Shown piece by piece: positions 31,044 to 43,285 of a stretch of DNA of 64,000 bases. The notes beneath the pieces were generated by a model. It did no database searches and had not been told where the DNA came from. It saw nothing but the letters and a program-made list of their open reading frames with translations. The stretch is from assembly GCF_947260015.1 (NCBI RefSeq), contig NZ_CAMYOM010000008.1:1-64000 (forward strand), read 5' to 3'. Both the position numbers and the translations under genes were made by a program. Numbering within the stretch: position 1 is the stretch's first letter; each line of letters starts with the position of its first letter. This stretch comes from an uncultured Eudoraea sp. (lineage in GTDB: Bacteria > Bacteroidota > Bacteroidia > Flavobacteriales > Flavobacteriaceae).

Positions 31044-31616
31044 CTATTCTTGGGCTGCAATCTGTGCAGCAAGACCATGTACGTCAAAATAATCTGATGA
31101 CTGTACAATCTTCCCATCTTCGTTGACCGAAGAAAGGTTAAAATATTTAACGCCAATTTCTTTTCCGCTTTCAGTATGAGTAGCGGACCAGGTGCCGTAT
31201 ACCCGGATAATACCTGCACTGGCGTTTGCATTTTTCACCGGGAAAACAGAGCCGGACCAGAAGCCATTGGCTGTAGAATCGGGCATTACGATTCCTTCTG
31301 CATATTTAATATTGTCAAAGCCATCATGATAGCCTTTTAAGGCAGCAAGAAGATCTTCTTTGCCTAACCATTCGTTACCATTATAACCTGGAGGGCTCCA
31401 TTTCATGTCATCAGAAAGCATTGAGCTTAGTGCGTCAATATCCTCGTCGCAGTGAGCCTGGTAAAATGCGCTTACAACAGCCACTTTTTTATCAAAGTCC
31501 GCAGAATCCGGAGCCTCAGCTTCCTCCATTGCCATATCGGCCTCTTTTTCTATTTCTTTACAGCTGAAAAAGGTCAATACAGCTAGCATTAACAGTCCAA
31601 ACAATTTTGTTTTCAT
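31044..31616 (-). CDS. SnoaL/NTF2-like lipoprotein
   Basis: lipobox LTFFSCK; FYQAHCDEDIDALSSMLSDDMKW. Confidence 0.75.
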   Translation of the reverse strand: MKTKLFGLLMLAVLTFFSCKEIEKEADMAMEEAEAPDSADFDKKVAVVSAFYQAHCDEDIDALSSMLSDDMKWSPPGYNGNEWLGKEDLLAALKGYHDGFDNIKYAEGIVMPDSTANGFWSGSVFPVKNANASAGIIRVYGTWSATHTESGKEIGVKYFNLSSVNEDGKIVQSSDYFDVHGLAAQIAAQE

Positions 31617-31796
31617 TATTGTTGTATTTAAAGGTTAGTATTGCCGGGGGAGTGATTAACAAGATACGAATTTTTCAGGGATACTTCTATTTCCTGACGT
31701 ATAAGAATTCTCAGAGTCCGGGACAATTGGGATCAAATTATAGACAAAATAAATAAATGAATATCCGTATTGCTATTACCAATTAGAAAATAAGCT

Positions 31797-32600
31797 TTAG
31801 TCTATGGTTTGACCGTGTCTGATCTGTTCTTCTTTATTTTTACGCAAATCGAAATTACTATAAAAAAACAGGCGGATTGTGTGGTTTAGGTTATAATCTA
31901 TCCCACTGGGTAGCTGCTGGTAAACCATCATATAGCCAAAGTCAAAACTCCAGGTCTTGCTAAGTTTTTGTTTGATCCCCACGGTAAACCGATTTTGATC
32001 AAAAGTATTGAAGACCACTTCTTTTCCAAAATTAAGGTGAACCTCATTCGCAACTAAGAAAGAAGTTTTCCCATCCTTTTTAAATGGGATAGTAATGCTG
32101 AGAAGAAAACGGATGCGATTAATAAAAAAATCGTCCTGCAATGATTGCCCCTCCTCCACATTGTTAAAAAAGCGCTGCTCAGTACGTATTCTGAACAAGC
32201 CGCTAAAAGTTGACCAGGTGTCGGCCAGGATAAACTCCTGGTAGATCCTGTTTTCGTTCAGATAAAGAGTCCAGTTTTCGTCTTTAGCCAGCCAAAGGTG
32301 TGCATAGCCGGCAGAGAGTTTTAGGTTGTTGTTAAAGCCATATCGAGCCCCGAAACGGATAAAATTAAAACTCGGATTTTTTACAAAATTGCTGCGCCGC
32401 ATATGAAAGTCGGCCAGACCTGACCAATGCTTGGTAAGTTGGAAAACACTGTTAAGCGAAATCCAGGTTTGCGACTGCTGGTTTACATTTTTGGTCGGTG
32501 GTTCTTCTGTAGTTTGTGCATATATCCAAACAGGCAGGAAGAAAAGAATTAAGAAAAGGTTTTTTAGCCTGTTGCGGATCACTAATCCAATTTTGCACAA
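31797..32600 (-). CDS. DUF2490 outer-membrane-like protein
   Basis: signal peptide, beta-strand-rich, W-S-x-x-F and RIRTEQRFF patterns. Confidence 0.75.
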   Translation of the reverse strand: MCKIGLVIRNRLKNLFLILFFLPVWIYAQTTEEPPTKNVNQQSQTWISLNSVFQLTKHWSGLADFHMRRSNFVKNPSFNFIRFGARYGFNNNLKLSAGYAHLWLAKDENWTLYLNENRIYQEFILADTWSTFSGLFRIRTEQRFFNNVEEGQSLQDDFFINRIRFLLSITIPFKKDGKTSFLVANEVHLNFGKEVVFNTFDQNRFTVGIKQKLSKTWSFDFGYMMVYQQLPSGIDYNLNHTIRLFFYSNFDLRKNKEEQIRHGQTID

Positions 32601-32780
32601 AGATATCTGTTCCTATCACTACAAAAAGAGAAAAAGATTATTTTTTTCGACTGATTACCGAGTGTCTTTTTACTATCTCATGGTTCAGGAGATAAACAGT
32701 AAAATGAACAATCCAAGTTTAGAACTAATTGGATTATTTTTACCAATGATAATAGGGTATTCAGCTGATCTGCTCCAGGG

Positions 32781-33239
32781 CTATTGTGTCTTCAGATACT
32801 CGTTTAACCTGTCGAAAGTAGAATTCCAACCCTTGTAAAAGCCCATTTTCTCTTGTTGCCTGCAGTATTCCGCTGTTGGATGTACAACTTTAAAAGTAAA
32901 ATTGGTTTTGTCTTCTTTTGCTTCAAACAAGGCTTGTATTTCCACGCCTTCTGTCATTGGTTTGAAATCTGCGGATGAAACTATTTTTTCCTGCTTAGCT
33001 ATTTCTGAATACACACCTTCAGTAATAAATTCATTACCGTCTGGCATTATCATAACATACTTCCAAATTCCACCCACTTTAAAATCATGTTGAATTACTT
33101 TGGTCTGCATTCCTTTTGGACCCCACCAAAGAGCAATTTGTTCGGCCTGAGTCCAGGCATCCCAAACTAATTGGATTGGTGCGTTATATGTCCTTTCTAT
33201 TGTTAATGTGCGATTGTTAAATTCGTTTGTATTACTCAT
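32781..33239 (-). CDS. SRPBCC / AHSA1-domain protein
   Basis: RTYNAPIQLVWDAWTQAEQIALWWGPKG. Confidence 0.9.
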   Translation of the reverse strand: MSNTNEFNNRTLTIERTYNAPIQLVWDAWTQAEQIALWWGPKGMQTKVIQHDFKVGGIWKYVMIMPDGNEFITEGVYSEIAKQEKIVSSADFKPMTEGVEIQALFEAKEDKTNFTFKVVHPTAEYCRQQEKMGFYKGWNSTFDRLNEYLKTQ

Positions 33240-33243
33240 CTTT

Positions 33244-34212
33244 TTAAAACACTTTAATTATTATTTTGCCTATATGTTTCCCTTCACCAAAATACTGAAT
33301 TAACCCAGGTATTTCATTTAGTTCGTAAGGTCCATCTATTACCGGTTTAATTTTGCCAGCATCGAAAATTTCGTTTATATATTCCAAATCTTTATTTGGT
33401 TTTAAGGCAACCATATGGACACGCTTTTTACTAAAAACGGAAATCCAGGGTTTTAGGATTAATACCTGTATTAGCCGGATTAGATATCCGCCAACGGTTA
33501 CGTACTTGCCATCTGGGTTTAATGCCTTCAAATACCGGAAAGTTGAGCGGGTGGTCTTCGCATCCAGGATCAGGTCATAACGCTGTTTGTTGTTAGTGAA
33601 GTCCTCTTTTTTATAATCTATGATATGATCAAAACCAAGCTCCTTCATCATCTTTAATTTATCCCCTGTATCAACTCCGGTTACTTCGGCATCATATAGC
33701 TTTGCTATTTGTAAGCCTAATGTTCCCACACCACCACCTGCACCGTTAATCAGAATCTTCTGCCTTTTTTGAAGCTGGCCAATATCCAGCAGACCCTGTA
33801 CCGCCAACATGGCTGCATGCGGGATGGCCGCGGCTTCCTCAAAACTCATTTTAGCTGGCTTTAGGGTCAAGGCCTTTTCATTAATGCAGGTATATTCTGC
33901 AAAACTGCCAAAACCATATTGCGAGATATCTCCATATACGGCATCGCCAATTTTAAACAAATTTACATTTGCACCAAGCTCTTCTATAGTTCCGGCCAGT
34001 TCCATACCGGGTATTTGGTGTTTTGGCTTTAGAATACCAAATAGTAATCGATAGAGATATGGCTTCCCTCTTATCAAACTCCAGTCGTAATCATTCACTG
34101 CCGTAGCGTGAATTTTAACCAAAACTTCATTCTCTCTAGGTGTTGGTTTTGCGATCTCCTTGAGCTGAAGGACCTCCGGGGAACCGTATTTTTTAAATAT
34201 TAATGCTCTCAT
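33244..34212 (-). CDS. NAD(P)-dependent quinone oxidoreductase-like MDR (paralogous to 12328..13311)
   Basis: GMELAGTIEELGANV, INGAGGGVGTLGLQIAK. Confidence 0.88.
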   Translation of the reverse strand: MRALIFKKYGSPEVLQLKEIAKPTPRENEVLVKIHATAVNDYDWSLIRGKPYLYRLLFGILKPKHQIPGMELAGTIEELGANVNLFKIGDAVYGDISQYGFGSFAEYTCINEKALTLKPAKMSFEEAAAIPHAAMLAVQGLLDIGQLQKRQKILINGAGGGVGTLGLQIAKLYDAEVTGVDTGDKLKMMKELGFDHIIDYKKEDFTNNKQRYDLILDAKTTRSTFRYLKALNPDGKYVTVGGYLIRLIQVLILKPWISVFSKKRVHMVALKPNKDLEYINEIFDAGKIKPVIDGPYELNEIPGLIQYFGEGKHIGKIIIKVF

Positions 34213-34233
34213 AAGATTTCCATATTGTTTCCC

Positions 34234-34896
34234 CTATAAATTCTCTCTACGAATTAATGAGTAAGTGATACTAATATGTGCAAGATAGTAAGTAGGTAAA
34301 ATTATAAAATCAAGCTCAGTATATCCTAAAAATTCAGTAAGAGCAATAATTGTATCCGAAAATACAATTAGAAAAATCCCAAAAATATAAGCCCATTTAA
34401 ATACCGTATCCCCCTTAATTCCCATAGATGAGCCAAAGGTGAGACAGGAAATTAGCAAATAAATAAGTCCAGCATACCGCAGTATCTTATCGTCAATGGA
34501 AGGAGACAATAAAAGGAAGAAAAACAATAAATAAGCTATCAGAATAATGAGTGTAAATCTCCATTTTATTTTTCCGTTTACTAAAGCAAAACCTAAATAT
34601 CCCAGATGGGCAATAAAAAATAATGCAATGCCCTTACTAAACATCATAGTATCCCCAAGCTTATTGGACATGAACCAGTCCCCGACAATAGAAAATATAA
34701 ATGCCCCAATAATCATCCAGGTATCATTGGGTTGTTTTGTCTTTCTGAAATTGATAATTAATATAATAAGAATACCCACCCCCGCTGATCCGGACTTATA
34801 AAAAAAGTCGGAGGTGTTCAATGCCATAATTGCCGATATAACCGCAAAGAGTAAAAGCAAGTACAACCAGTTATTTTTAAACCAATTATCTTTCAT
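34234..34896 (-). CDS. lysoplasmalogenase-like (YhhN family) membrane protein
   Basis: multi-TM, FSIVGDWFM and FSDTIIAL motifs. Confidence 0.7.
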   Translation of the reverse strand: MKDNWFKNNWLYLLLLFAVISAIMALNTSDFFYKSGSAGVGILIILIINFRKTKQPNDTWMIIGAFIFSIVGDWFMSNKLGDTMMFSKGIALFFIAHLGYLGFALVNGKIKWRFTLIILIAYLLFFFLLLSPSIDDKILRYAGLIYLLISCLTFGSSMGIKGDTVFKWAYIFGIFLIVFSDTIIALTEFLGYTELDFIILPTYYLAHISITYSLIRRENL

Positions 34897-35102
34897 TTTT
34901 TAGTTTCATACTATGTCCGTTGTTCGTTATTGTTTAAGTTCAGATTTAATTAATTGAAGAATTTTATCATTTTTAAGTTCTTAGTAGTTCAGAAGACCGA
35001 AATTTATTCCCAATTTGCTCATTTATCAGAATTTGTATTTGAACGAAATAATTATTCAATTTAGGGAAGGATTTGTAATTAGTTACAGCTATTTTTAGAG
35101 CA

Positions 35103-35456
35103 TTACTTTTTTACTAACATCAGGCATTGTTTTCCAAAAATACCGGCGACACCAGCAGCCAAACCTCCAACAATACCTGTAACTAATATTAGAAGGAAAG
35201 GACTACCACCCAAAGGTAATAATACTGCTATTTTTTTGGCCAGTATAAAGTCGTTGCCGTTGGCAAGTAAAAATGAATACCCTGCCCAAAATACAAAGAC
35301 AGCCAAAAATGGCGTAAAGAATACAGCTGCACGTTTTAAGGAAAACACTACTGCAGTTATAAATGCAGCTAACATAGCGGACCACCAAGGCAGAAAAAAC
35401 GAAAAGACTACAGCTAAAACAAGTGTGACTATAAAATTGAGGATTTTGATTTTCAT
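35103..35456 (-). CDS. hypothetical small membrane protein
   Basis: 117 aa, TM-rich. Confidence 0.6.
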   Translation of the reverse strand: MKIKILNFIVTLVLAVVFSFFLPWWSAMLAAFITAVVFSLKRAAVFFTPFLAVFVFWAGYSFLLANGNDFILAKKIAVLLPLGGSPFLLILVTGIVGGLAAGVAGIFGKQCLMLVKK

Positions 35457-37868
35457 TTAATTTGAAATTAAAGTTTGGGTGTCGATTACAGCGTCGGTTT
35501 TAATGTCTGATTGCAAATAGTTTAAACTGTGGTAGTTGCCTGCTGCCCAATCGTCTATAAAATTATCGTAATATTTACTGCCCGGATTACCAGATTGACC
35601 TCCGGGATAAATTCCCAGAGCAGTTGGTGGTGAGCTCATCTCCACAATCATTCGCCATGAAGGACCATGATTTTTTTTGGCTGCGTTCACAATGTTTCCA
35701 CCACCCCCAATTGGCAGGTTAAACCTTGAAAATGCAGGTAAGGCCTGTAATAAATGACCAACATAGGTGCTCTTATAGGCATTCCAGTTATAATCTCCAT
35801 TTTCAGCTTTCCAATCCATTAAGGATTTCGCTGCTTTTTTGAAACTGATTAGGAATAGATCTTTAGCGGTTTCGGTTTCAGGTGTTTCTACAATATCCAT
35901 AAATTCATCCTTGCCTTTGGTTTTTAGTAAGTGAATGGTTTGGTAGGTGAATGGTTTATCCAATGCAACATTATCAACATCGTATTCATCCCAAACCAGA
36001 TCATAGAGTTTGTTCCACCAATTACTCCAAATACTTGGTCCCAGTTCCTCTATATTATTGTTAAAGTCCCATGATTTTACTTCGTTGAATATGTTTAACT
36101 CCTCTGCGGTGAGCGTAGATGAGTCCATATTTTTAAAAATATAGGGTAGGAGTTCCGCTGCCTTAAGGTTATAATTATTATTGTGTAAATCCTTGAAATC
36201 CTGAATATTGAAAGTGTCCTTAGAATTAAAAAAGTTATTGATTACACGGTTTCTGTAGGTTTCGTAGCCATCGTTATATACATAGAACGGATAGGATTCA
36301 TCTACAGGATGCTGATTTGCGGAACTCACAAAGCCACGCTCCGGATTTTTGGTATGGGCATTAAAAGGTTGTGGGATAAAACTTTGCCAGTCGTGCTTTG
36401 GATTGCTGCCATCCATTAAAAATTTGCCTTGTCCTTTCCATTTATTGGGCAGTTTTCCCTGAACCCAAATAGCGATATCACCTTCTGTAGAAGCAAAGAC
36501 AAAGTTTTGTGCCGGGGCTGTATAATGTTTGAGGGCATTAACATAATCATCATAATTTCTTCCTTTGTTGAGCTCTAAAAATGTCCTTTGATTGTTGCCC
36601 CCCATATGGCCCGACCATTTCATGGCATAGCCGGCAAGTTTATTGTCACCCATAAAGTTTTTATCATAAGCCACAGGGCCATGATGGGTATAACATACAG
36701 AGTCAATATAAGCGGCTTTACCCTTTATTTTAATTTCTTCAACTCTAAAACTCACAGCTTTCCAATCATCACCATATTTGTATTGTTTACAGCTTTCGTC
36801 TTTAAATTGAATCTTGTACCAATCCAATACATCTCTGGTAGCGTTGGTTTCTCCCCATGAAATATGATTGTTAAATCCTGAAATTATACCCAGAGCTCCG
36901 GGCAATGTGGCGCCAAAAGCATTATGGGTTGGGGTACTTAATTGCATCACAAACCAAATAGAAGGGAGGTTTAGTCCCAAATGCGGGTCGTTTGCCAAAA
37001 TAGGATTTCCAGAATAGGATTTTTGACCAGAAATGGCCCAGTTATTACTGCCATTAGCAGGATTTGGCTTGTCTAAGGTTTTTGAAATAGAGTCGAGTGG
37101 TAATTCACTTTCTGGTGTTTCAGTTATAGGCACATCAATAAAACTCCAATCAGTTCCTTTAGGAATAATAGGATCTATGACATCAAAAAAATCGGGATAT
37201 AATAAATCAAAGCGTTCTTTCCCAAACATCCGCAATGCATTGGTGTATTCTAAATCAGAATCTCCTCCGGCCAAATCCTTGGTCATATACATCAATAACA
37301 AAGCTGTTTTTTTTATCGTCCAGGGTTCTGGTTGATAATCGAGTAGTTTATACTCAATAGGAAAGTCTTTCGGCTGTAGTTGGTTTATGTAACTATTTAC
37401 ACCTTCTGCATAAGCCTCTAAAAAAGCCGTAGTTTCAGGGTCTTCTTTGATCTTTTCAATGGCCCGGTCGGCGCCAAATCCCATTCCGCGTCTACGCTGC
37501 TGACGGTCGTAATTTAAAGCAGCTTCGCCAATAATTTCAGATAACCGACCTGCGGAGGCATACGTCTGGAATTCCATTTGCCAGAGTCGGTGCTTAGCCG
37601 TAATATAACCCTGGGCCCTGTATAAATCATTTTCATTCTGAGCAAAGACGTGTGGAATTAGCTGTGCATCGTAATGCACGGTAACCTTGTCCTTGAGTCC
37701 ATCAATGGAAACAGTTCCCGTAATGGTTTCATCAGTTTCATTTTGCCAAACACCGGTTGAGGGATTTAAAAATTTTCCGATGGGTGGAATAGAACCAAAC
37801 TTATTGTTCAGGCCATAAAAAATAGATGCTGTAAGAAGAAGAGAAAGTGTAAACTTCAGGTATTTCAT
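35457..37868 (-). CDS. penicillin acylase family protein (Ntn hydrolase)
   Basis: NGSNNWAISGQKS nucleophile region, NDPHLGLNLPSIW, GATLPGALGIISGFN. Confidence 0.92.
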   Translation of the reverse strand: MKYLKFTLSLLLTASIFYGLNNKFGSIPPIGKFLNPSTGVWQNETDETITGTVSIDGLKDKVTVHYDAQLIPHVFAQNENDLYRAQGYITAKHRLWQMEFQTYASAGRLSEIIGEAALNYDRQQRRRGMGFGADRAIEKIKEDPETTAFLEAYAEGVNSYINQLQPKDFPIEYKLLDYQPEPWTIKKTALLLMYMTKDLAGGDSDLEYTNALRMFGKERFDLLYPDFFDVIDPIIPKGTDWSFIDVPITETPESELPLDSISKTLDKPNPANGSNNWAISGQKSYSGNPILANDPHLGLNLPSIWFVMQLSTPTHNAFGATLPGALGIISGFNNHISWGETNATRDVLDWYKIQFKDESCKQYKYGDDWKAVSFRVEEIKIKGKAAYIDSVCYTHHGPVAYDKNFMGDNKLAGYAMKWSGHMGGNNQRTFLELNKGRNYDDYVNALKHYTAPAQNFVFASTEGDIAIWVQGKLPNKWKGQGKFLMDGSNPKHDWQSFIPQPFNAHTKNPERGFVSSANQHPVDESYPFYVYNDGYETYRNRVINNFFNSKDTFNIQDFKDLHNNNYNLKAAELLPYIFKNMDSSTLTAEELNIFNEVKSWDFNNNIEELGPSIWSNWWNKLYDLVWDEYDVDNVALDKPFTYQTIHLLKTKGKDEFMDIVETPETETAKDLFLISFKKAAKSLMDWKAENGDYNWNAYKSTYVGHLLQALPAFSRFNLPIGGGGNIVNAAKKNHGPSWRMIVEMSSPPTALGIYPGGQSGNPGSKYYDNFIDDWAAGNYHSLNYLQSDIKTDAVIDTQTLISN

Positions 37869-38077
37869 AAGCGGAATTAATTAGGGTTATTACAATACTA
37901 AATAAATGCAAATGCCAGCTGTAAATATTGTTTGAGATCAATTTCAAAAAGAAAAGTTTACCAATTGTACGAAAGTAAGAAACCTATCTCTTATCATTAC
38001 TAAAAGACCTGAATTCTCCGTTTTAGGTTTTAGCTTAAAAATTGTATACCTAACATGTCGAAACTTAGCTACAGTTT

Positions 38078-38659
38078 TTATTCCGCTTTCAGATAAGCCT
38101 CTTTCAACCAATCTCTTAGTTCACCATCAATTTGAGACACTTCCGATAATTTCACGCGATGTGTGCACATAGATCCAAATGGACCGGAATTTTCAAGACG
38201 GTCTGTTGTTGGTTTGTCTTTTATTTTTAATCCCAAATCAATTCTCGTTTTGGTAGAAGGCTGTATTAGGGCGAACTGTTTTTTTCTAATAACGCTAACG
38301 CTTGCTTTTTTCGGGCTTATTGTAACATCCTCTCCAAAGCTTTCAACAATGGATAAGAGTTTTTTGTAAATGGGCATTAAATCTTCTTTCCCTTTATATT
38401 GATTCTTTACCAGATCGGCCGGCGGAGTGTTTTCTTCTTTTGACAGTGTAACAATAGTGTTGGCAAAACCATGTGTTACTTGGTGTTCTTTCTTTAGGAA
38501 GTTAACAGCCTCAGAATGTTTAGTGAACGACTTTTGTTTAAGTAGCGATTTCCAATCATCTAATGATTTCCCGGTTTTATCGGGCATATTGTCAATCATT
38601 GTTTGCAGTGCTTTGTCCATAGTTGGTGTTTTTTTCTTTGTTAATGGTCTTCCGGGCAT
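38078..38659 (-). CDS. DUF4287/DUF5655 domain protein
   Basis: KTGKSLDDWKSLL...HGFANTIV; FGEDVTISPKKASVSVIRKKQFALI. Confidence 0.85.
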   Translation of the reverse strand: MPGRPLTKKKTPTMDKALQTMIDNMPDKTGKSLDDWKSLLKQKSFTKHSEAVNFLKKEHQVTHGFANTIVTLSKEENTPPADLVKNQYKGKEDLMPIYKKLLSIVESFGEDVTISPKKASVSVIRKKQFALIQPSTKTRIDLGLKIKDKPTTDRLENSGPFGSMCTHRVKLSEVSQIDGELRDWLKEAYLKAE

Positions 38660-38920
38660 GGTCTGCTCTACACATTTTACATATTCAGAAGTATCATTAT
38701 CAATAGTCTTCTAAAGTAGTGAATTTGCACCTTAGTTTCAAATCATCTGAAGCCGTATGGAATAAACGGTTTGATAGTTTGAATTTCCTTTGATATGCTT
38801 TTTAAGTTAATCAATTTTAAGACATTTTTGACCTATAAGGGTTATGCATTGGTCATAGTTATTTTCTATTAGAATCCAACTTATATGAGCAAACAAATGA
38901 GTATTTTTACTATTCTATAA

Positions 38921-41197
<2,277 letters not shown>

Positions 41198-41232
41198 TCT
41201 TGGTTTAAACTACCAGAATACCTATAGAAGTT

Positions 41233-41263
41233 AAAGGTGGTCCTGTATTGGACCACCTTTTTT
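41233..41263 (+). terminator. Rho-independent terminator after katG
   Basis: AAAGGTGGTCC-tgtatt-GGACCACCTTTTTT. Confidence 0.9.
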
Positions 41264-41281
41264 GCTATAAGGAAAAAGCTA

Positions 41282-42337
41282 TTAGAATTGAGTGTGATGT
41301 TTTATGGCGAATTGCTCTGGAATTTCTTTTTCAGATTCTCCCAAATTTTCTCTGAGGTCAATTTCAATTCCTCTTGCAATTGTTGAAATTGGAACATCAT
41401 TGGCGGTGCCTTCAAAAGGATTTTCTCCGGTTCTGCCTATTCTTTCCATAGTATGGAAAATCCAGGCTACAATGACATAAAAAGGAATTGAAAACCAAAC
41501 AAACAGTTTTCCGATAAGAGGACTTTTAGTTATAAGTTCATTGCCAATTTCGGCAAATTGTGGCACCAGGGCCAGAGGAAGTAACAAGACAAAAAGCCAC
41601 ATAAAAAAATGATTGAGTGTTGCAAAATGTCTAGGATAAGGAAAGTTTTTAATTCGTTCACTCTTGCCTTGCAGCGTAAAAAATTCCTGAATAACCCCTT
41701 CCAGTTCTAAAAAGGAAAATTCCCAAATTACCCCTTTTTCTTTGAGCTGCCTTAGATGATGGGATTGCAGGTACAATAATGCCGTTTGCTTATTACTCTT
41801 GCCCATAATATATTCATAATCACTTTCAGATATATACGGTTTTAGGTCCTCATCTAAAGTAGAATCATGTTCGGGTGGACGAGTATCCCATTCTTTGTTT
41901 GTCCTATGGTGCACAGACGTTTCCCAGGGTTTAGATGCGCGCATGGCATATCGCAAAGCCGTCATCCAGGCTATATGCCTATAGGTCAATGTTTTAATTT
42001 CTTTTTGGAGTTCTGAATTTTCTATTGGTGTTTTAGCGTATTCATTGTTAACCATGTCCTGAACAAACACCCCAAATGTTCTCGAAGTATTTACGATTCC
42101 TCCCCAAATTTTTCTGGCTTCCCAGATTCTGCCATAGGCTGCATTATTTTGAAAACCAATAACAAACGCCACTGCTGTCCCAATTAAAGCTAAAGGTGTC
42201 CATGGAATTTTTAACCACTCCAAATCCAAAAAATAATAAACGGCTACCCAGGAAATTATAATAGCAAAAAATAATAATGTTTCGAAGCGGGTCCACCAGG
42301 CCATTTCAAAGGCAGTGTAGTTTTTTTTAGTGTGCAT
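41282..42337 (-). CDS. bestrophin family ion channel (YneE-like)
   Basis: IGFQNNAAYGRIWEARKIWGGIVNTSR; NPFEGTANDVP. Confidence 0.9.
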   Translation of the reverse strand: MHTKKNYTAFEMAWWTRFETLLFFAIIISWVAVYYFLDLEWLKIPWTPLALIGTAVAFVIGFQNNAAYGRIWEARKIWGGIVNTSRTFGVFVQDMVNNEYAKTPIENSELQKEIKTLTYRHIAWMTALRYAMRASKPWETSVHHRTNKEWDTRPPEHDSTLDEDLKPYISESDYEYIMGKSNKQTALLYLQSHHLRQLKEKGVIWEFSFLELEGVIQEFFTLQGKSERIKNFPYPRHFATLNHFFMWLFVLLLPLALVPQFAEIGNELITKSPLIGKLFVWFSIPFYVIVAWIFHTMERIGRTGENPFEGTANDVPISTIARGIEIDLRENLGESEKEIPEQFAIKHHTQF

Positions 42338-42501
42338 AATTCAAATTTCTAAATAATTGTTTCAATAAGCTACAAGATTAATCATTTCTATATTACTTCG
42401 GGGTAAAGCCCGTTTAATGAGGATTATGTTTTTTTAAATAGTAAGAATTGCTCATTTTATAAAGCGCTGCATACAATCAGATTCTATGAGATTCTATAAT
42501 T

Positions 42502-43059
42502 TTAGCTGTTGGCCTCAAGTTTTTTCCCTATTCGTTCAATAGTTTTCCAATTTCGGGTGGTAATATCCTTTCCGAAATATTTCTCCATAACTTCCATTGC
42601 TTTTGGTGTTCTTGATACCGAAAGGTCCAGAACACTAAAGATGGTTTTGTCGCTTTTTCCGATTATTATGTATGCGTTATCAGAACTTTTCCAGGGCAGT
42701 TCCAATTTAGTGCCATCATTCATTCGCAAAAATGATACATATAATCTAATATCTTTGGTAAGTTTTACATCTTTGAACGGATTATTACTCAATAATTTAT
42801 AAATCATGTCAGATTTTCTAATTATAGTTGGAATGGAGAATCCAAACGTTTTTTCCAAATGCTCTGAAACCTTCTTTTCAAGGCTGGAGATACTTTCACA
42901 GGTTGAATCAAAGATTATGTTGCCCGAATTTAATAGAGTCACTATGTTTTCAAGTTCCAATTTTTGTAACTCCTTTTTCAGCTCAGCCATTGGAACTTTA
43001 TGGTGACCACCAACATTAATTCCACGTAGAAACGCAACATATTTTACTGAATTTTTCAT
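42502..43059 (-). CDS. DUF1697 domain-containing protein
   Basis: VAFLRGINVGGHHKVPMAELK, LNSGNIIFDS. Confidence 0.92.
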   Translation of the reverse strand: MKNSVKYVAFLRGINVGGHHKVPMAELKKELQKLELENIVTLLNSGNIIFDSTCESISSLEKKVSEHLEKTFGFSIPTIIRKSDMIYKLLSNNPFKDVKLTKDIRLYVSFLRMNDGTKLELPWKSSDNAYIIIGKSDKTIFSVLDLSVSRTPKAMEVMEKYFGKDITTRNWKTIERIGKKLEANS

Positions 43060-43285
43060 TCAATGTAGTTTTTACTTAAATCTCAGGATGTACCTCCTAG
43101 GAGGTCACTTGTACAATTTAGTAAGTTTTGAGCAATTTTGAATTTTTCTGAACATTCTCCGTTGCTATTATAGGTTTTGTTATCAAATGTTCTTATTGTT
43201 TTTTACCATGTCCCTTTTTCCCACAAATCCAAGAAGGCAGCTGCGGATAAACCTAAAAAATCTACCAAAAAGTGAGCAAATATTG

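Noticed and set aside
12328-34212. Paralogous MDR quinone oxidoreductases (12328..13311 and 33244..34212) as a recent duplication
   Set aside because: Similar family and N-terminus but clearly diverged; ordinary paralogy.
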